A stretch of DNA of 64,000 nt from Acidobacteriota bacterium (GTDB lineage: Bacteria > Zixibacteria > MSB-5A5 > GN15 > FEB-12): positions 1 to 64,000 of the forward strand of contig DATKXK010000014.1 in the NCBI GenBank assembly GCA_035529075.1, in the 5' to 3' direction. The translations under genes were made by a program, and so were the position numbers. Shown in pieces: positions 53,119 through 61,157 of the stretch (positions are counted from its first letter, which is position 1; each line of letters begins with the position of its first letter). A model generated the notes under the pieces. That model did no database searches. It worked only from the letters and a program-made list of their open reading frames with translations, and was not told the DNA's origin.

Positions 53119-54642
53119 ATGATTGAATTCAAGGACGTCTCATATCGTTACGGTCGCGGCGGACCGCCGGTTCTCGAACATGTGAACCTGACCCTGCGCA
53201 AGGGGGAGTCAGTCTGTATCATGGGCCCGAACGGGTCCGGCAAGACGACGCTGGCCCACATTCTGGCGGGCCTGGTCAGGGGTTACGGCGGCTCGGCCAC
53301 GGTCAACGGGTGCCCGGCCGGCGAGCGTGACGGCCGCAGCCGCGTGGGCGTCCTTTTCCAGAATCCCGACAACCAGATGGTCGCCACGCTGGTGGAAAAG
53401 GAGATCGCCTTTGCTCTGGAGAATCAGGCCATGCCGTGCCGTGAGATGGAGCGGAAGGTCGCCGAAACCGCCCGTTCCTTTCAGATCGAGCACCTGCTCC
53501 GACGGCTGACGACCGAGCTTTCCGGGGGAGAGAAGCAGCGGGTGGCATTGGCGGCGCTGATGGTCTCGAGGCCGCCGGTGCTCGTCCTGGACGAACCGGA
53601 TTCATTTCTTGACGTTCCCGGCCGCCGGATTCTGGAGAAGGAACTGGTCCGCATAAGGACCTCCCAGCCGGGCCTGATCGAGGTTCGCATCACCCAGTAT
53701 CCGTCGGTGGCCGCCCGTTATCCCCGCCTGATCGTGCTGGCCGAAGGTGGCGTAGTTGCCGACGGCCGGCCGGGCGAAGTGTTCGCGGATGCCGCCGTAG
53801 TTGACCGCGCCCGCCTCTGCCTTACGGACAGCCAGGCGTCGGCGAAGGCCCTGCCGGCTGCCCTTGCGGCGCCCGCGCAGCCTCACGGCCGGACTTTGCG
53901 GGCTATTCATCTTGAAGGTGTCGGCTTCGGGTATGCTGCTCAGAAACCACTGCTGCGGGACCTGAACCTGGTTCTTAATCGCGGGGAGGTTCTCGCCGTG
54001 ATCGGTGCGACGGGTGTCGGCAAAAGCACTCTGGGACTCCTTCTGTGCGGCATATATCAACCGGTGGAAGGCATCGTCAGGATGATAGATCGCGACGGCA
54101 AGTCTCTGCCGGGGGCCGGAGTGACCGGGCAGGTGGTCGGGTCGTTCCAGCAACCCGAGCGGCAGTTCTTCCTGTCAAGCTGCCAGGAGGAAATCGCCTT
54201 CGGCCCGAAAAACATGGGTCGGCACCTGTCGCCGGAGGAACTTGCCGCTTTGCTTGACCTGGTCGATCTTGATCCCGCGCGATTCGGCACACGGGACCCC
54301 TTTACTTTGTCGATGGGGGAAAAACGCCGGCTGGCCTTCGCCGCAGTGCTGTCGATGGCTCCTGCTTTTGCCGTCTTCGATGAGCCGACCTGCGGTCTCG
54401 ATACTGAAGGTGTCAGCCGCTTTCTCGCGCTGTCCCGGCTGCTTAAGAGCCGCAACGTCGGGTTGGTGGTGATCAGTCACGAAGGGGATCTGATCAAAGC
54501 CGTGGCGGACCGGGTGCTGTGGCTGAAAGGGAACGGCGAAGCGGTCGAAACGACGGTGGACGACCTGTTTGCCCGCGACGAATGCCGGGATGTCGTGTCG
54601 CCGTTTTCGCGTACGTTTAACCTGCCGGAGAGACCGGGTTAA
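53119..54642 (+). CDS. Double-domain ECF-type ABC transporter ATPase
   Basis: A 507-aa protein with two ABC ATPase domains in tandem. Domain 1 (about 1-230) has Walker A 'GPNGSGKTT', signature 'LSGGEKQRVALAAL' and Walker B 'VLVLDEPDSFLD'. Domain 2 (about 262-490) has Walker A 'GATGVGKST', signature 'LSMGEKRRLAFAAV' and Walker B 'FAVFDEPTCGLD'. Both have the FQxP(D/E)xQ Q-loops typical of energy-coupling-factor (CbiO/EcfA) ATPases. A fused EcfA1-EcfA2 would power vitamin or metal uptake, but no T or S component is nearby. Confidence 0.87.
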   Translation: MIEFKDVSYRYGRGGPPVLEHVNLTLRKGESVCIMGPNGSGKTTLAHILAGLVRGYGGSATVNGCPAGERDGRSRVGVLFQNPDNQMVATLVEKEIAFALENQAMPCREMERKVAETARSFQIEHLLRRLTTELSGGEKQRVALAALMVSRPPVLVLDEPDSFLDVPGRRILEKELVRIRTSQPGLIEVRITQYPSVAARYPRLIVLAEGGVVADGRPGEVFADAAVVDRARLCLTDSQASAKALPAALAAPAQPHGRTLRAIHLEGVGFGYAAQKPLLRDLNLVLNRGEVLAVIGATGVGKSTLGLLLCGIYQPVEGIVRMIDRDGKSLPGAGVTGQVVGSFQQPERQFFLSSCQEEIAFGPKNMGRHLSPEELAALLDLVDLDPARFGTRDPFTLSMGEKRRLAFAAVLSMAPAFAVFDEPTCGLDTEGVSRFLALSRLLKSRNVGLVVISHEGDLIKAVADRVLWLKGNGEAVETTVDDLFARDECRDVVSPFSRTFNLPERPG

Positions 54643-54667
54643 TACCCCGTTTTTTTCGAGCGACCGC

Positions 54668-54696
54668 TTGACTCTGTGTCCGGATCGTTTTAGTCT
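54668..54696 (+). promoter_or_regulatory. Promoter of the pyr operon
   Basis: TTGACT (54668-54673), a 17-bp spacer and TAGTCT (54691-54696) place transcription start near 54703, giving a leader of about 210 nt before pyrR. Confidence 0.6.
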
Positions 54697-54775
54697 AAGG
54701 CAGTGCGGTCGGGTCGTGAGGACCCCTGCCGCGCCCAGTTGTCGTTCGCCCGGTGCCGGCCGTAAACGGCCAACG

Positions 54776-54808
54776 CCTTTTAATGTGATCCCGTGAGGTC
54801 ACAAAAGG
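54776..54808 (+). promoter_or_regulatory. PyrR-binding hairpin in the pyr leader
   Basis: CCTTT pairs with AAAGG as lower stem, a 3-nt TAA bulge follows, then TGTGA pairs with TCACA as upper stem, closing the loop TCCCGTGAGG. The loop and its closing pairs match the known PyrR-binding consensus (ARUCCNGNGAGGYU) at 12 of 14 positions. The two mismatches are complementary to each other (G and C instead of A and U), which supports a real structure. A second hairpin (GGCCG/CGGCC, 54758-54771) lies just upstream. Confidence 0.75.
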
Positions 54809-54817
54809 TCGAGAACG

Positions 54818-54925
54818 ATGAATACGTTGATATACCTGAAAAGCCGCTCTTCCGCACATCTGCAACCTGGACCTGACTGCCAGCCGTTTTCCAATTCTAA
54901 CGGGAGGATCAACCTTGCCGCATAA
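54818..54925 (+). CDS. Possible 35-codon leader ORF overlapping the pyrR start
   Basis: ATG 54818 opens a 35-codon frame ending at TAA 54923-54925, 11 bp inside pyrR. Its only ribosome-binding site is the AAAGG (54804-54808) that forms the 3' side of the PyrR-binding hairpin. Translation of this ORF could be blocked by PyrR and be coupled to pyrR initiation. The peptide itself has no recognisable domain. Function is inferred from geometry only. Confidence 0.35.
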   Translation: MNTLIYLKSRSSAHLQPGPDCQPFSNSNGRINLAA

Positions 54926-55562
54926 ACCTGAGATAATTCTCGACGAGAAGAAAATCAGCCGTGCCCTGACCAGGATTGCCCACGAGATTCTCGAGCACAA
55001 CGCCGGAGCTGAAACTCTGGCCATAATAGGGATCTGGACTCGCGGAGCACACCTGGCGCGGCGAATCGCCGACTTGATCGAGCAGCTCGAGGGCATTCGT
55101 GTGCCGGTCGGCTTCATGGATATCTCGCTGTATCGTGACGACGTGCACTCCCAGCTGGACCAGCCGGTTATCCAGCGCACCGAGATCCTGTTTTCGGTGG
55201 TCGATCGGAATTTAATCCTGGTCGATGACGTTCTCTTCAGCGGCCGGACCGTTCGTGCCGCCCTGGATCAGATCATCGATTTCGGGCGCCCCCGGTCGAT
55301 TCAACTGGCGGTGCTTATCGACCGCGGCCATCGCGAACTGCCGATCAAGGCTGACTACGTGGGCGCAAACATCCCGACCAATCGCGCCGACCAGGTGGTG
55401 CTCGAGGTGCTTGAAAAGGAGGGAGCCGACCGCGTGTACGTTCTCCACGGTAGGTCATCGGCGACCGGAAAACGCAAGCGCCCGAAGGCGAAGGCGGGGG
55501 AGACCGGCGCCGGGGGTACGGGCGGGCGCCGTCCCGCCTCCAAGAAAGGAGCGAAAAAGTGA
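54915..55562 (+). CDS. pyrR: PyrR: pyr regulatory RNA-binding protein / uracil phosphoribosyltransferase
   Basis: A 215-aa type I phosphoribosyltransferase-fold protein with the PRPP motif 'LILVDDVLFSGRTVRAALD'. It also has 'GIWTRGAHLARRIAD' and 'PVGFMDISLYRDD', typical of PyrR. PyrR binds pyr leader RNA in response to UMP and PRPP; a matching binding hairpin lies upstream. The TTG start is supported by GGAGG. About 30 C-terminal residues are a Lys/Gly/Arg-rich basic extension beyond the usual roughly 180-aa PyrR, which may add RNA affinity. It overlaps pyrB by 4 bp. Confidence 0.93.
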   Translation: MPHKPEIILDEKKISRALTRIAHEILEHNAGAETLAIIGIWTRGAHLARRIADLIEQLEGIRVPVGFMDISLYRDDVHSQLDQPVIQRTEILFSVVDRNLILVDDVLFSGRTVRAALDQIIDFGRPRSIQLAVLIDRGHRELPIKADYVGANIPTNRADQVVLEVLEKEGADRVYVLHGRSSATGKRKRPKAKAGETGAGGTGGRRPASKKGAKK

Positions 55563-56494
55563 GCCGGCTTTCTTCGCGACATCTGCTGGGACTGGAAGGC
55601 GTTCCGCGCACGGACATCGAGAAAATCCTCAGGACCACCGACACCTTCCGTGAAGTGCTTGATCGGACGATCAAGAAACTGCCCACCCTGCGCGGCATTA
55701 CGGTTCTCAACCTCTTCTACGAGCCGTCCACGCGCACGCGCATCTCGTTCGAGCTGGCCGAGAAGCGCCTTTCGGCGGACACGGTCAATTTCACCAAGTC
55801 CACGTCCTCCGTCGCCAAGGGAGAATCGCTGCGCGACACGGTGCAGAACATTGAGGCCATGAAGATCGACATGGTCGTGGTGCGTCACAATTCGCCCGGG
55901 GTGCCGTACTATCTTACTCAGTGCATGGCCGCCAACATCATCAACGCCGGGGACGGTTCCCACGAGCACCCCACGCAGGCGCTGCTGGACATGTATACGA
56001 TCTACAAGAAGTACGGCGGGCTGGACGGCCTGCGGGTGGTCCTGGTCGGTGACGTCAAACACTCGCGGGTGATTCGCTCCAACATCTGGGGGCTCAGGAC
56101 GATGGGCGCCTCGGTTGCCCTGTGCGGGCCGGCCACGCTTTTTCCTTCCGAGGTCGAGAAATTCGGCTGCGACGCCTACACCGACATCGAAGAGGCCCTT
56201 GACGGCGCCGACGTGGTCAACATCATGCGCATCCAGCTTGAGCGGCAGCAGGCGGGGCTGCTCCCGTCGCAGCGCGAGTACACGAACCTGTTCGGCATAA
56301 CCAGGGAACGTCTGAGAGGCCTTAACAAGGACTATACCATCATGCATCCCGGGCCGATGAATCGCGGCGTGGAGATCACGAGCGAAGTGGCCGACAGCGA
56401 TCGGTCCGTCATTCTCGAACAGGTGACCAACGGCCAGGCGGTGCGAATGGCCGTGCTGTACCTGCTGTCGGGGCGTAAGGAAGGAGAGGAGTGA
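55559..56494 (+). CDS. pyrB: Aspartate carbamoyltransferase catalytic subunit
   Basis: A 311-aa enzyme joining carbamoyl phosphate and aspartate, the committed pyrimidine step. It has the carbamoyl-phosphate motif 'FYEPSTRTRISFELAEKRL', 'STSSVAKGESLRDTV', 'GDGSHEHPTQALLD' and 'MHPGPMNRGVEI'. It starts at GTG 55559 with GGAG 7 nt upstream and overlaps both pyrR and pyrC slightly. No pyrI regulatory subunit is present, so control is probably through PyrR. Confidence 0.96.
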   Translation: MSRLSSRHLLGLEGVPRTDIEKILRTTDTFREVLDRTIKKLPTLRGITVLNLFYEPSTRTRISFELAEKRLSADTVNFTKSTSSVAKGESLRDTVQNIEAMKIDMVVVRHNSPGVPYYLTQCMAANIINAGDGSHEHPTQALLDMYTIYKKYGGLDGLRVVLVGDVKHSRVIRSNIWGLRTMGASVALCGPATLFPSEVEKFGCDAYTDIEEALDGADVVNIMRIQLERQQAGLLPSQREYTNLFGITRERLRGLNKDYTIMHPGPMNRGVEITSEVADSDRSVILEQVTNGQAVRMAVLYLLSGRKEGEE

Positions 56495-56496
56495 AC

Positions 56497-57816
56497 ATGA
56501 CCTCCAGGAAGTATGACATGGTGATTGCGGGCGGGCAGGTGATCGATCCCAAACTCGGTTTCGGCCGGGACGCCTCCGTGTTCATCAAGGACGGCAGGAT
56601 CGCGCGCGTCGAGAAGGAATCCGCCGCCCTCCACAAAATGCTCCGATCTTTCGACCACGACCAGATTATCGACGCCGCCGGCAGGCTGGTCGTGCCGGGT
56701 CTGATCGACGTTCACGTGCACCTCCGTGAGCCCGGCCGGGAAGATGCCGAGACCATAGAGACCGGCTGCCGGGCGGCGGCCGCCGGCGGCTTCACGGCCG
56801 TCTGTTGCATGCCCAACACCAACCCGAGTATCGACAACCAGGAAGCCGTCAAGTTCGTTCAGGATCGTGCCAAGACGGCCGACGCCCGCGTTTACGTTTT
56901 TGGAGCCATTACAAAGAACCTTGAAGGCAAGGAACTCTCCGAGATCGGCGACCTCGTCAAGGTAGGGGCGGTAGCGGTCACTGATGACGGCAACTATGTC
57001 CAGAATCCGGAGATCATGCGCCGAGCCCTCGAGTACTGCAAGATGTTCGATATCCCGGTGGCCCAGCACGCCGAGGATCAGTACCTGTGCGCGGACGGAG
57101 TGATGAACGAGTCGTTCCAGTCCAGCCGCCTGGGCATGACCGGTCGACCGGCCGCGGCCGAAGAGATCGCGGTGCTGCGCGATATCGCCCTGTGCCGTAT
57201 GACCGGTGCACGCCTGCACATCCATCACCTCTCGGTAAGACGGGCGGTCGAGGCCGTTCGCCAGGCCAAAGCCGAGGGCCTTCCGATCACCAGCGAGGCC
57301 TGCCCGCACCACTTTGTGTTAACGGATGACGAGATCGGGAAGAAGTTCGACACCAACCTTCGCGTCAATCCGCCCATCCGCAGCGCCGAGGACCGTGACG
57401 CCGTGATAAAGGGGCTCGTGGACGGAACGATTGACTGCATTGCCTCCGACCACGCCCCCCACCCGGACGAGGACAAGGACTGTGAATTCGACCGGGCGCC
57501 TTCCGGCATGATCGGCCTTGAAACGACGCTCGGGCTGGTCAAGACTCACATTATCGACAAAGGCTACCTGAACTGGGGTGACGCCATCCGCAAGATGACC
57601 GTGAATCCGGCTCGCATTTTCAGGCTGCAGGGCGGAGACTTCAGCGAGGGTGGCGTAGCCGACATCACCATCATCGATCCGGACAAGAAATGGATCGTCC
57701 GGGCCGACCGCTTCCGGTCCCGGTCGCGCAATTCCCCGTTTGTCGGACGGCGGCTTTCGGGACAGGTGGTCAAGACGATTCTGGGCGGCCGGGTGGTCTT
57801 TGACGAGGAGGCTTAG
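56497..57816 (+). CDS. pyrC: Dihydroorotase
   Basis: A 439-aa class I dihydroorotase of the amidohydrolase fold, cyclising carbamoyl-aspartate to dihydroorotate. It has the metal motif 'DVHVHLREPGREDAETIETG'-like, 'AQHAEDQYLC', 'HIHHLSVRRAVEAV' and 'CIASDHAPHPDEDKD'. ATG 56497 is preferred (GAGGA 6 nt upstream); GTG 56491 is in frame. It is followed 60 bp later by a small nitrilase-family gene, apparently in the same operon. Confidence 0.95.
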   Translation: MTSRKYDMVIAGGQVIDPKLGFGRDASVFIKDGRIARVEKESAALHKMLRSFDHDQIIDAAGRLVVPGLIDVHVHLREPGREDAETIETGCRAAAAGGFTAVCCMPNTNPSIDNQEAVKFVQDRAKTADARVYVFGAITKNLEGKELSEIGDLVKVGAVAVTDDGNYVQNPEIMRRALEYCKMFDIPVAQHAEDQYLCADGVMNESFQSSRLGMTGRPAAAEEIAVLRDIALCRMTGARLHIHHLSVRRAVEAVRQAKAEGLPITSEACPHHFVLTDDEIGKKFDTNLRVNPPIRSAEDRDAVIKGLVDGTIDCIASDHAPHPDEDKDCEFDRAPSGMIGLETTLGLVKTHIIDKGYLNWGDAIRKMTVNPARIFRLQGGDFSEGGVADITIIDPDKKWIVRADRFRSRSRNSPFVGRRLSGQVVKTILGGRVVFDEEA

Positions 57817-57876
57817 CGCCGGCCCTTTTCGGCGGCAGAGGGAAAGCTGCCGGGCGGTCCGCAGAACTTTACCGTC

Positions 57877-58539
57877 ATGAGAACACGCGTTGTCCAGAAG
57901 GACGTCACCAACCGTGACCTGACCGCGTATCTCCGGTCCGCCCGGGAGGACGGCATCGAGCTGATCTGCTTTGGTGAGTTGGCCGTCAGCGGGTGCCTGT
58001 ATTCCCGCCGGGCGGTGAAGCCGATTGAAAGCTGGCTCGAGTTGTTTGCACCCTACGGGCTGCGCGTAATGTGCGGCCTGCCCGTGCGGGATGAAGAGGC
58101 ACGCCTGCAAAACGTGTACCTGTACTGTTACGAGGGCAGGTACCTTACGTACTCCAAGGTACACCTGTTTCCAGCCATGAACGAGGACAAGGTGTACACG
58201 GCGGGAACGTCACCCGGAATCTGGCAGACGGATTTCGGGCGGGTCGGCGTGGCCATCTGTTACGATATCCGCTTTGAGGGACTATTCACTGAGTTGAGGC
58301 GCCGGAAGGTCGAAACGCTCTTTGTCCCGGCGGCTTTTCCGCGCGTGCGAATAGGCGATTGGTCGCGGCTGCTTATCGAACGGGCGAGACAATGCCGGTG
58401 CCCGGTGGTGGGCATAAACGCGATCGGCAACGACGGCGTGAACGAATTCGGCGGCAGGTCCGCCGTGCTGGCCTCTGACGGCTCGGTGATCGCGGAGGCG
58501 GACGAGACCTCCGAGACAATACTCGACGTTGACTTGTAG
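57877..58539 (+). CDS. Carbon-nitrogen hydrolase (nitrilase family)
   Basis: A 220-aa nitrilase-superfamily enzyme with the catalytic triad: Glu in 'CFGELAVSGCL', Lys in 'YSKVHLFPAMNE' and Cys in 'GVAICYDIRFEG'. It is shorter than most relatives (260-300 aa), mainly at the N-terminus. Its place at the end of pyrR-pyrB-pyrC suggests an amide or carbamoyl substrate, for example an N-carbamoyl compound, but the specificity cannot be read from sequence. A terminator hairpin follows 31 bp after the stop. Confidence 0.87.
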   Translation: MRTRVVQKDVTNRDLTAYLRSAREDGIELICFGELAVSGCLYSRRAVKPIESWLELFAPYGLRVMCGLPVRDEEARLQNVYLYCYEGRYLTYSKVHLFPAMNEDKVYTAGTSPGIWQTDFGRVGVAICYDIRFEGLFTELRRRKVETLFVPAAFPRVRIGDWSRLLIERARQCRCPVVGINAIGNDGVNEFGGRSAVLASDGSVIAEADETSETILDVDL

Positions 58540-58562
58540 AGACCGTTCCCGCCGCCCGGATG

Positions 58563-58595
58563 AAAAAAAACTGCCGGACCTGTGGTCCGGCAGCT
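58563..58595. terminator. Bidirectional terminator between nitrilase and secreted-protein genes
   Basis: CTGCCGGACC (58571-58580) and GGTCCGGCAG (58584-58593) form a perfect 10-bp stem. An eight-base A-run on the plus-strand 5' side makes it a good terminator for the minus-strand gene ending at 58644; the plus-strand T-run is weaker. Confidence 0.75.
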
Positions 58596-58643
58596 GTGTG
58601 CTTAAAACAACCGCGATGCCGCGGTTCTTTAGCGAAGGTCGCG

Positions 58644-59087
58644 TTATTCTAACTTGGCCATGCAGGCATCCATGCCCTTGCAGTGATCGCACCAGGACAT
58701 CTTCTTGCCACCCTGGGGCGCGTAAGCCTCGACGTCTATGACGTTGGCGCTGGCGTGGTGGATGCCGTGAATTTCCATCTTCTTATTGTGGTACTTGTCG
58801 GCCTGAAGCAGGTCGGCGGAGTACTTGTTCTCCAGAAGGTTGATATAGCGGCCGTCCTCGGTCTTCAGCACGTGCGTGTGGCCGTACTCGCTGCATTCGG
58901 CGCGTGCGTTCTCGGCCTTCTTGAGATCACAGCCCATGCATACGAGGGTGCCGTTCAGGGTCACGCGTTTCTGGTCGGCCTTTTCGGTCGTGCCTTCCGG
59001 GTTGGATTTGCCGTGGTCGTCGGCCGTGGCGGCGACGGCAAGCATCGAGACGATGACAACAAGAAGCCAACTGGTCTTGCGAATCAT
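58644..59087 (-). CDS. Secreted Cys/His-rich protein
   Basis: A 147-aa exported protein with a signal peptide ending near 'AVAATADDHG' (residue 23). The mature part has 'GTLVCMGCDLKK', 'CSEYGHTHVLK', a middle segment 'YHNKKMEIHGIHHASANVIDVE', and ends 'SWCDHCKGMDACMAKLE'. The many Cys, His and Met residues suggest metal or redox binding in the periplasm; the 'HTHVLKTEDGRYINLLEN' region resembles small OB-like metal-handling domains. SD GAGGAGG lies before the ATG, and a TATGAT -10-like box lies about 50 nt upstream. The function is unknown. Confidence 0.78.
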   Translation of the reverse strand: MIRKTSWLLVVIVSMLAVAATADDHGKSNPEGTTEKADQKRVTLNGTLVCMGCDLKKAENARAECSEYGHTHVLKTEDGRYINLLENKYSADLLQADKYHNKKMEIHGIHHASANVIDVEAYAPQGGKKMSWCDHCKGMDACMAKLE

Positions 59088-59719
59088 GCTTCCTCCTCAA
59101 ACCACGTTTGGGTTTTCCGTTTTCGCGGGTGCGATATCATATACAACATCGACTAACTCAGTCTTTGTTCCTGCGTTCGCAGCAGGTCGGCCGAAACCCC
59201 GCTGCTATTTCGGCGGCGAGGACCCGTTGTTTCACGTATCTGACTATCTTGCACGCACATAGGCCGGGAGCCGCGACCTCGCGGCCGGCCGACAGCCTGC
59301 CCGGCCGGAGCGGGACCGGCGTGGCGCCAAGGCCCCGGTCGCGGCGGGGTCCGGGCGTCGGGTCGGAGAGGGAAGAGGCGCCGCGGCTGATGGCGAGATG
59401 GGCGCCGGTTGCCGACATGTAGCTTGTAAGTCGCTGATTGACGGAAAAAAGCGGTTGAATATGGCCGGCGATCTTCGTTCCTTGCAATGGACACGCGTCG
59501 TCAGGCTGCCGGGAGGCTGGTAGAATCGCTCCCGGCTTGAAATATGAAGGCTCTCACCTGTATAATCAGGGAGAATCCGCCGGCTGGTTTGTGGACAGTC
59601 AAAACCTGACGGAGCTTTTGGGAACGGCCGCCGCCGATGTATGTTGGTATACTGTATCGAAGAAACGGCGCCGCCTGTACATCGGTAGCGGCCCTTTACG
59701 GTTTTTTCCTGGAGTAGGC
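59088..59719. other. Non-coding stretch ahead of the surface-glycan locus
   Basis: About 630 bp with no gene I can support; open frames in it are short, very Arg/Pro/Gly-rich and featureless. It contains the leader of the minus-strand secreted protein, a very G+C-rich block (about 59260-59400) and the promoter and 150-nt leader of the TPP-enzyme gene, with a GCCGC/GCGGC hairpin near 59670-59692. Confidence 0.5.
59537..59566 (+). promoter_or_regulatory. Strong promoter of the TPP-enzyme/surface-glycan operon
   Basis: TTGAAA (59537-59542), an 18-bp spacer and a perfect TATAAT (59561-59566) are present. Transcription would start near 59573, which rules out the upstream in-frame TTG at 59537 as start of the first gene. 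Confidence 0.7.
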
Positions 59720-60553
59720 ATGACTTTGCAAGAGAAGATCTTTCTCAATCGATATGCTGAAGAGGGTTTTCTTCGGGCCTTTCAGGCTGGTAAATTGACG
59801 GGCACGGTTCATCTCTCTATCGGCCAGGAATGTGTCGACGTCGGCGTGGTGGAAGCTTTTCGCGACCTGAACAAGCTCGACTGGGTTCTCGGCAACCATA
59901 GAAGCCACGGCCAGTTCCTGGCGGTAACGAATAACCTCAGCTCTCTCATAACGCAGGTGTTCGACGGCTGCACGCAGCACCTGTATGATCCCGGCGCCTT
60001 CATGAGCAACGGCATCCAGGGATCCATGACTCCCGTCGCCATCGGCGCCGCCACGGCGCTGAAAAAGGAGAAGTCCGACCGGCGCATTTTGTGTTTCATC
60101 GGTGATGGTACGCTGGGCGAAGGCATCTTCTATGAATCCCTCAATTACGCCGCCGAGGAGTCGCTGCCGGTAACCTTCGTTATAATTGACAACAAGTATT
60201 CCATGTCAAGAACCTCCCACAGTTCACGTTATGCCAATCGCGTCGGCAGCGGGCTGAGTGCCGCTTTTGACGTACAGAAAACGGTCTTTGACGAATCCGC
60301 AACGGTTGAACAGGTTTTTGACGCCACCAGGGATCATCTGAAACGGCTTGACGAACTCAGGCCGAGTCTGATCATTGCTGATACCAATCGCCTGTGCGGC
60401 CACAGCTGCAACGACACCGAACGCTACAGGCCGTCCGAGGAGAGAACGGCTGAATGGAGGAAGGAAGCGGATGTACTGCATTCCTCCTATGATCCCGACG
60501 AATTTCACCACGTCAAGGAGATGGTCGAAGAGGCGTTTCATGGTTACCTATAG
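59720..60553 (+). CDS. TPP-dependent dehydrogenase E1 alpha-like subunit
   Basis: A 277-aa thiamine-pyrophosphate enzyme subunit. The TPP-binding motif runs from 'CFIGDGTLGEGIFYESLNYA' to 'FVIIDNKYSMS', and 'GNHRSHGQFLAV' and 'GIQGSMTPVAIGAA' match the E1 alpha or transketolase N-terminal fold. It is shorter than canonical E1 alpha (about 330-360 aa). Its partner overlaps by 14 bp, and no E2 or E3 gene follows. The genes after it are sugar-modifying, so a role in making a nucleotide-sugar or surface-glycan precursor is inferred. ATG 59720 has GGAG 5 nt upstream. Confidence 0.85.
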   Translation: MTLQEKIFLNRYAEEGFLRAFQAGKLTGTVHLSIGQECVDVGVVEAFRDLNKLDWVLGNHRSHGQFLAVTNNLSSLITQVFDGCTQHLYDPGAFMSNGIQGSMTPVAIGAATALKKEKSDRRILCFIGDGTLGEGIFYESLNYAAEESLPVTFVIIDNKYSMSRTSHSSRYANRVGSGLSAAFDVQKTVFDESATVEQVFDATRDHLKRLDELRPSLIIADTNRLCGHSCNDTERYRPSEERTAEWRKEADVLHSSYDPDEFHHVKEMVEEAFHGYL

Positions 60554-61136
60554 GCGGAGAATTCACGAAGTCCTGAGATACCTGTTGGAGACGTACCCCA
60601 ATGCCGTTCTGGTGGGGCAGTCGATCCGCGATCCTTACGGGGGCGCCTGTAAGGTAACGAGGGGCCTGACAAAACAATTCGGCGACCGCATTCTTGATAC
60701 GCCCATATCCGAGGCTATGATGGTGGGCGTAGCCAACGGGCTTGCCCTCAAGGGGTACATTCCCATCGTTGAAATCATGTTCTCGGATTTCATGACGCTG
60801 ACGGTCGACCAGATTGTGAACGTCGCCGGCAAAATGTGGGAGCACCACAAGAAGGATCATAGGATCATAATCAGGACCATGCAGTGTGACGACCGCATGT
60901 ACGGCCCCACGCATTGCCAGGACATGTCGTGGCTGCTGAAGGCCATTCCCCACGCGTGCCTTCACGACCTGGATCTGAAGACCAACGTCAAGCAGGTGTA
61001 CGAGGCCATAATTAACGGGGGCGCGGCAACGGCGTCGTCGGGGAATGACGAGTCGGACTGGTCGGAGCCGGTGCACATTATCAGGGAATACAAGAATCTG
61101 TACGATATACAGTGTGAAAGCGATATAACGCAGTAG
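60540..61136 (+). CDS. TPP-dependent E1 beta-like subunit, pyrimidine-binding domain only
   Basis: A 198-aa protein corresponding to the pyrimidine-binding domain of E1 beta or transketolase. The TPP-activating Glu is in 'DTPISEAMMVGVANGLALKG' and 'IMFSDFMTLTVDQIVNVAGK' is typical. The transketolase C-terminal domain (about 130 aa) of normal E1 beta is absent; the gene ends cleanly and the next begins 21 bp later. The start at ATG 60540 lies inside the alpha gene. With the alpha subunit it could form a minimal carboligase or decarboxylase; the substrate is unknown. Confidence 0.85.
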   Translation: MVTYRRRIHEVLRYLLETYPNAVLVGQSIRDPYGGACKVTRGLTKQFGDRILDTPISEAMMVGVANGLALKGYIPIVEIMFSDFMTLTVDQIVNVAGKMWEHHKKDHRIIIRTMQCDDRMYGPTHCQDMSWLLKAIPHACLHDLDLKTNVKQVYEAIINGGAATASSGNDESDWSEPVHIIREYKNLYDIQCESDITQ

Positions 61137-61157
61137 CAGCGTTTGCAGGTTGGGATA

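Noticed and set aside
59537..59719. 61-residue N-terminal extension of the E1 alpha-like gene
   Set aside because: The region contains a near-perfect promoter, and GGAG lies 5 nt before ATG 59720.
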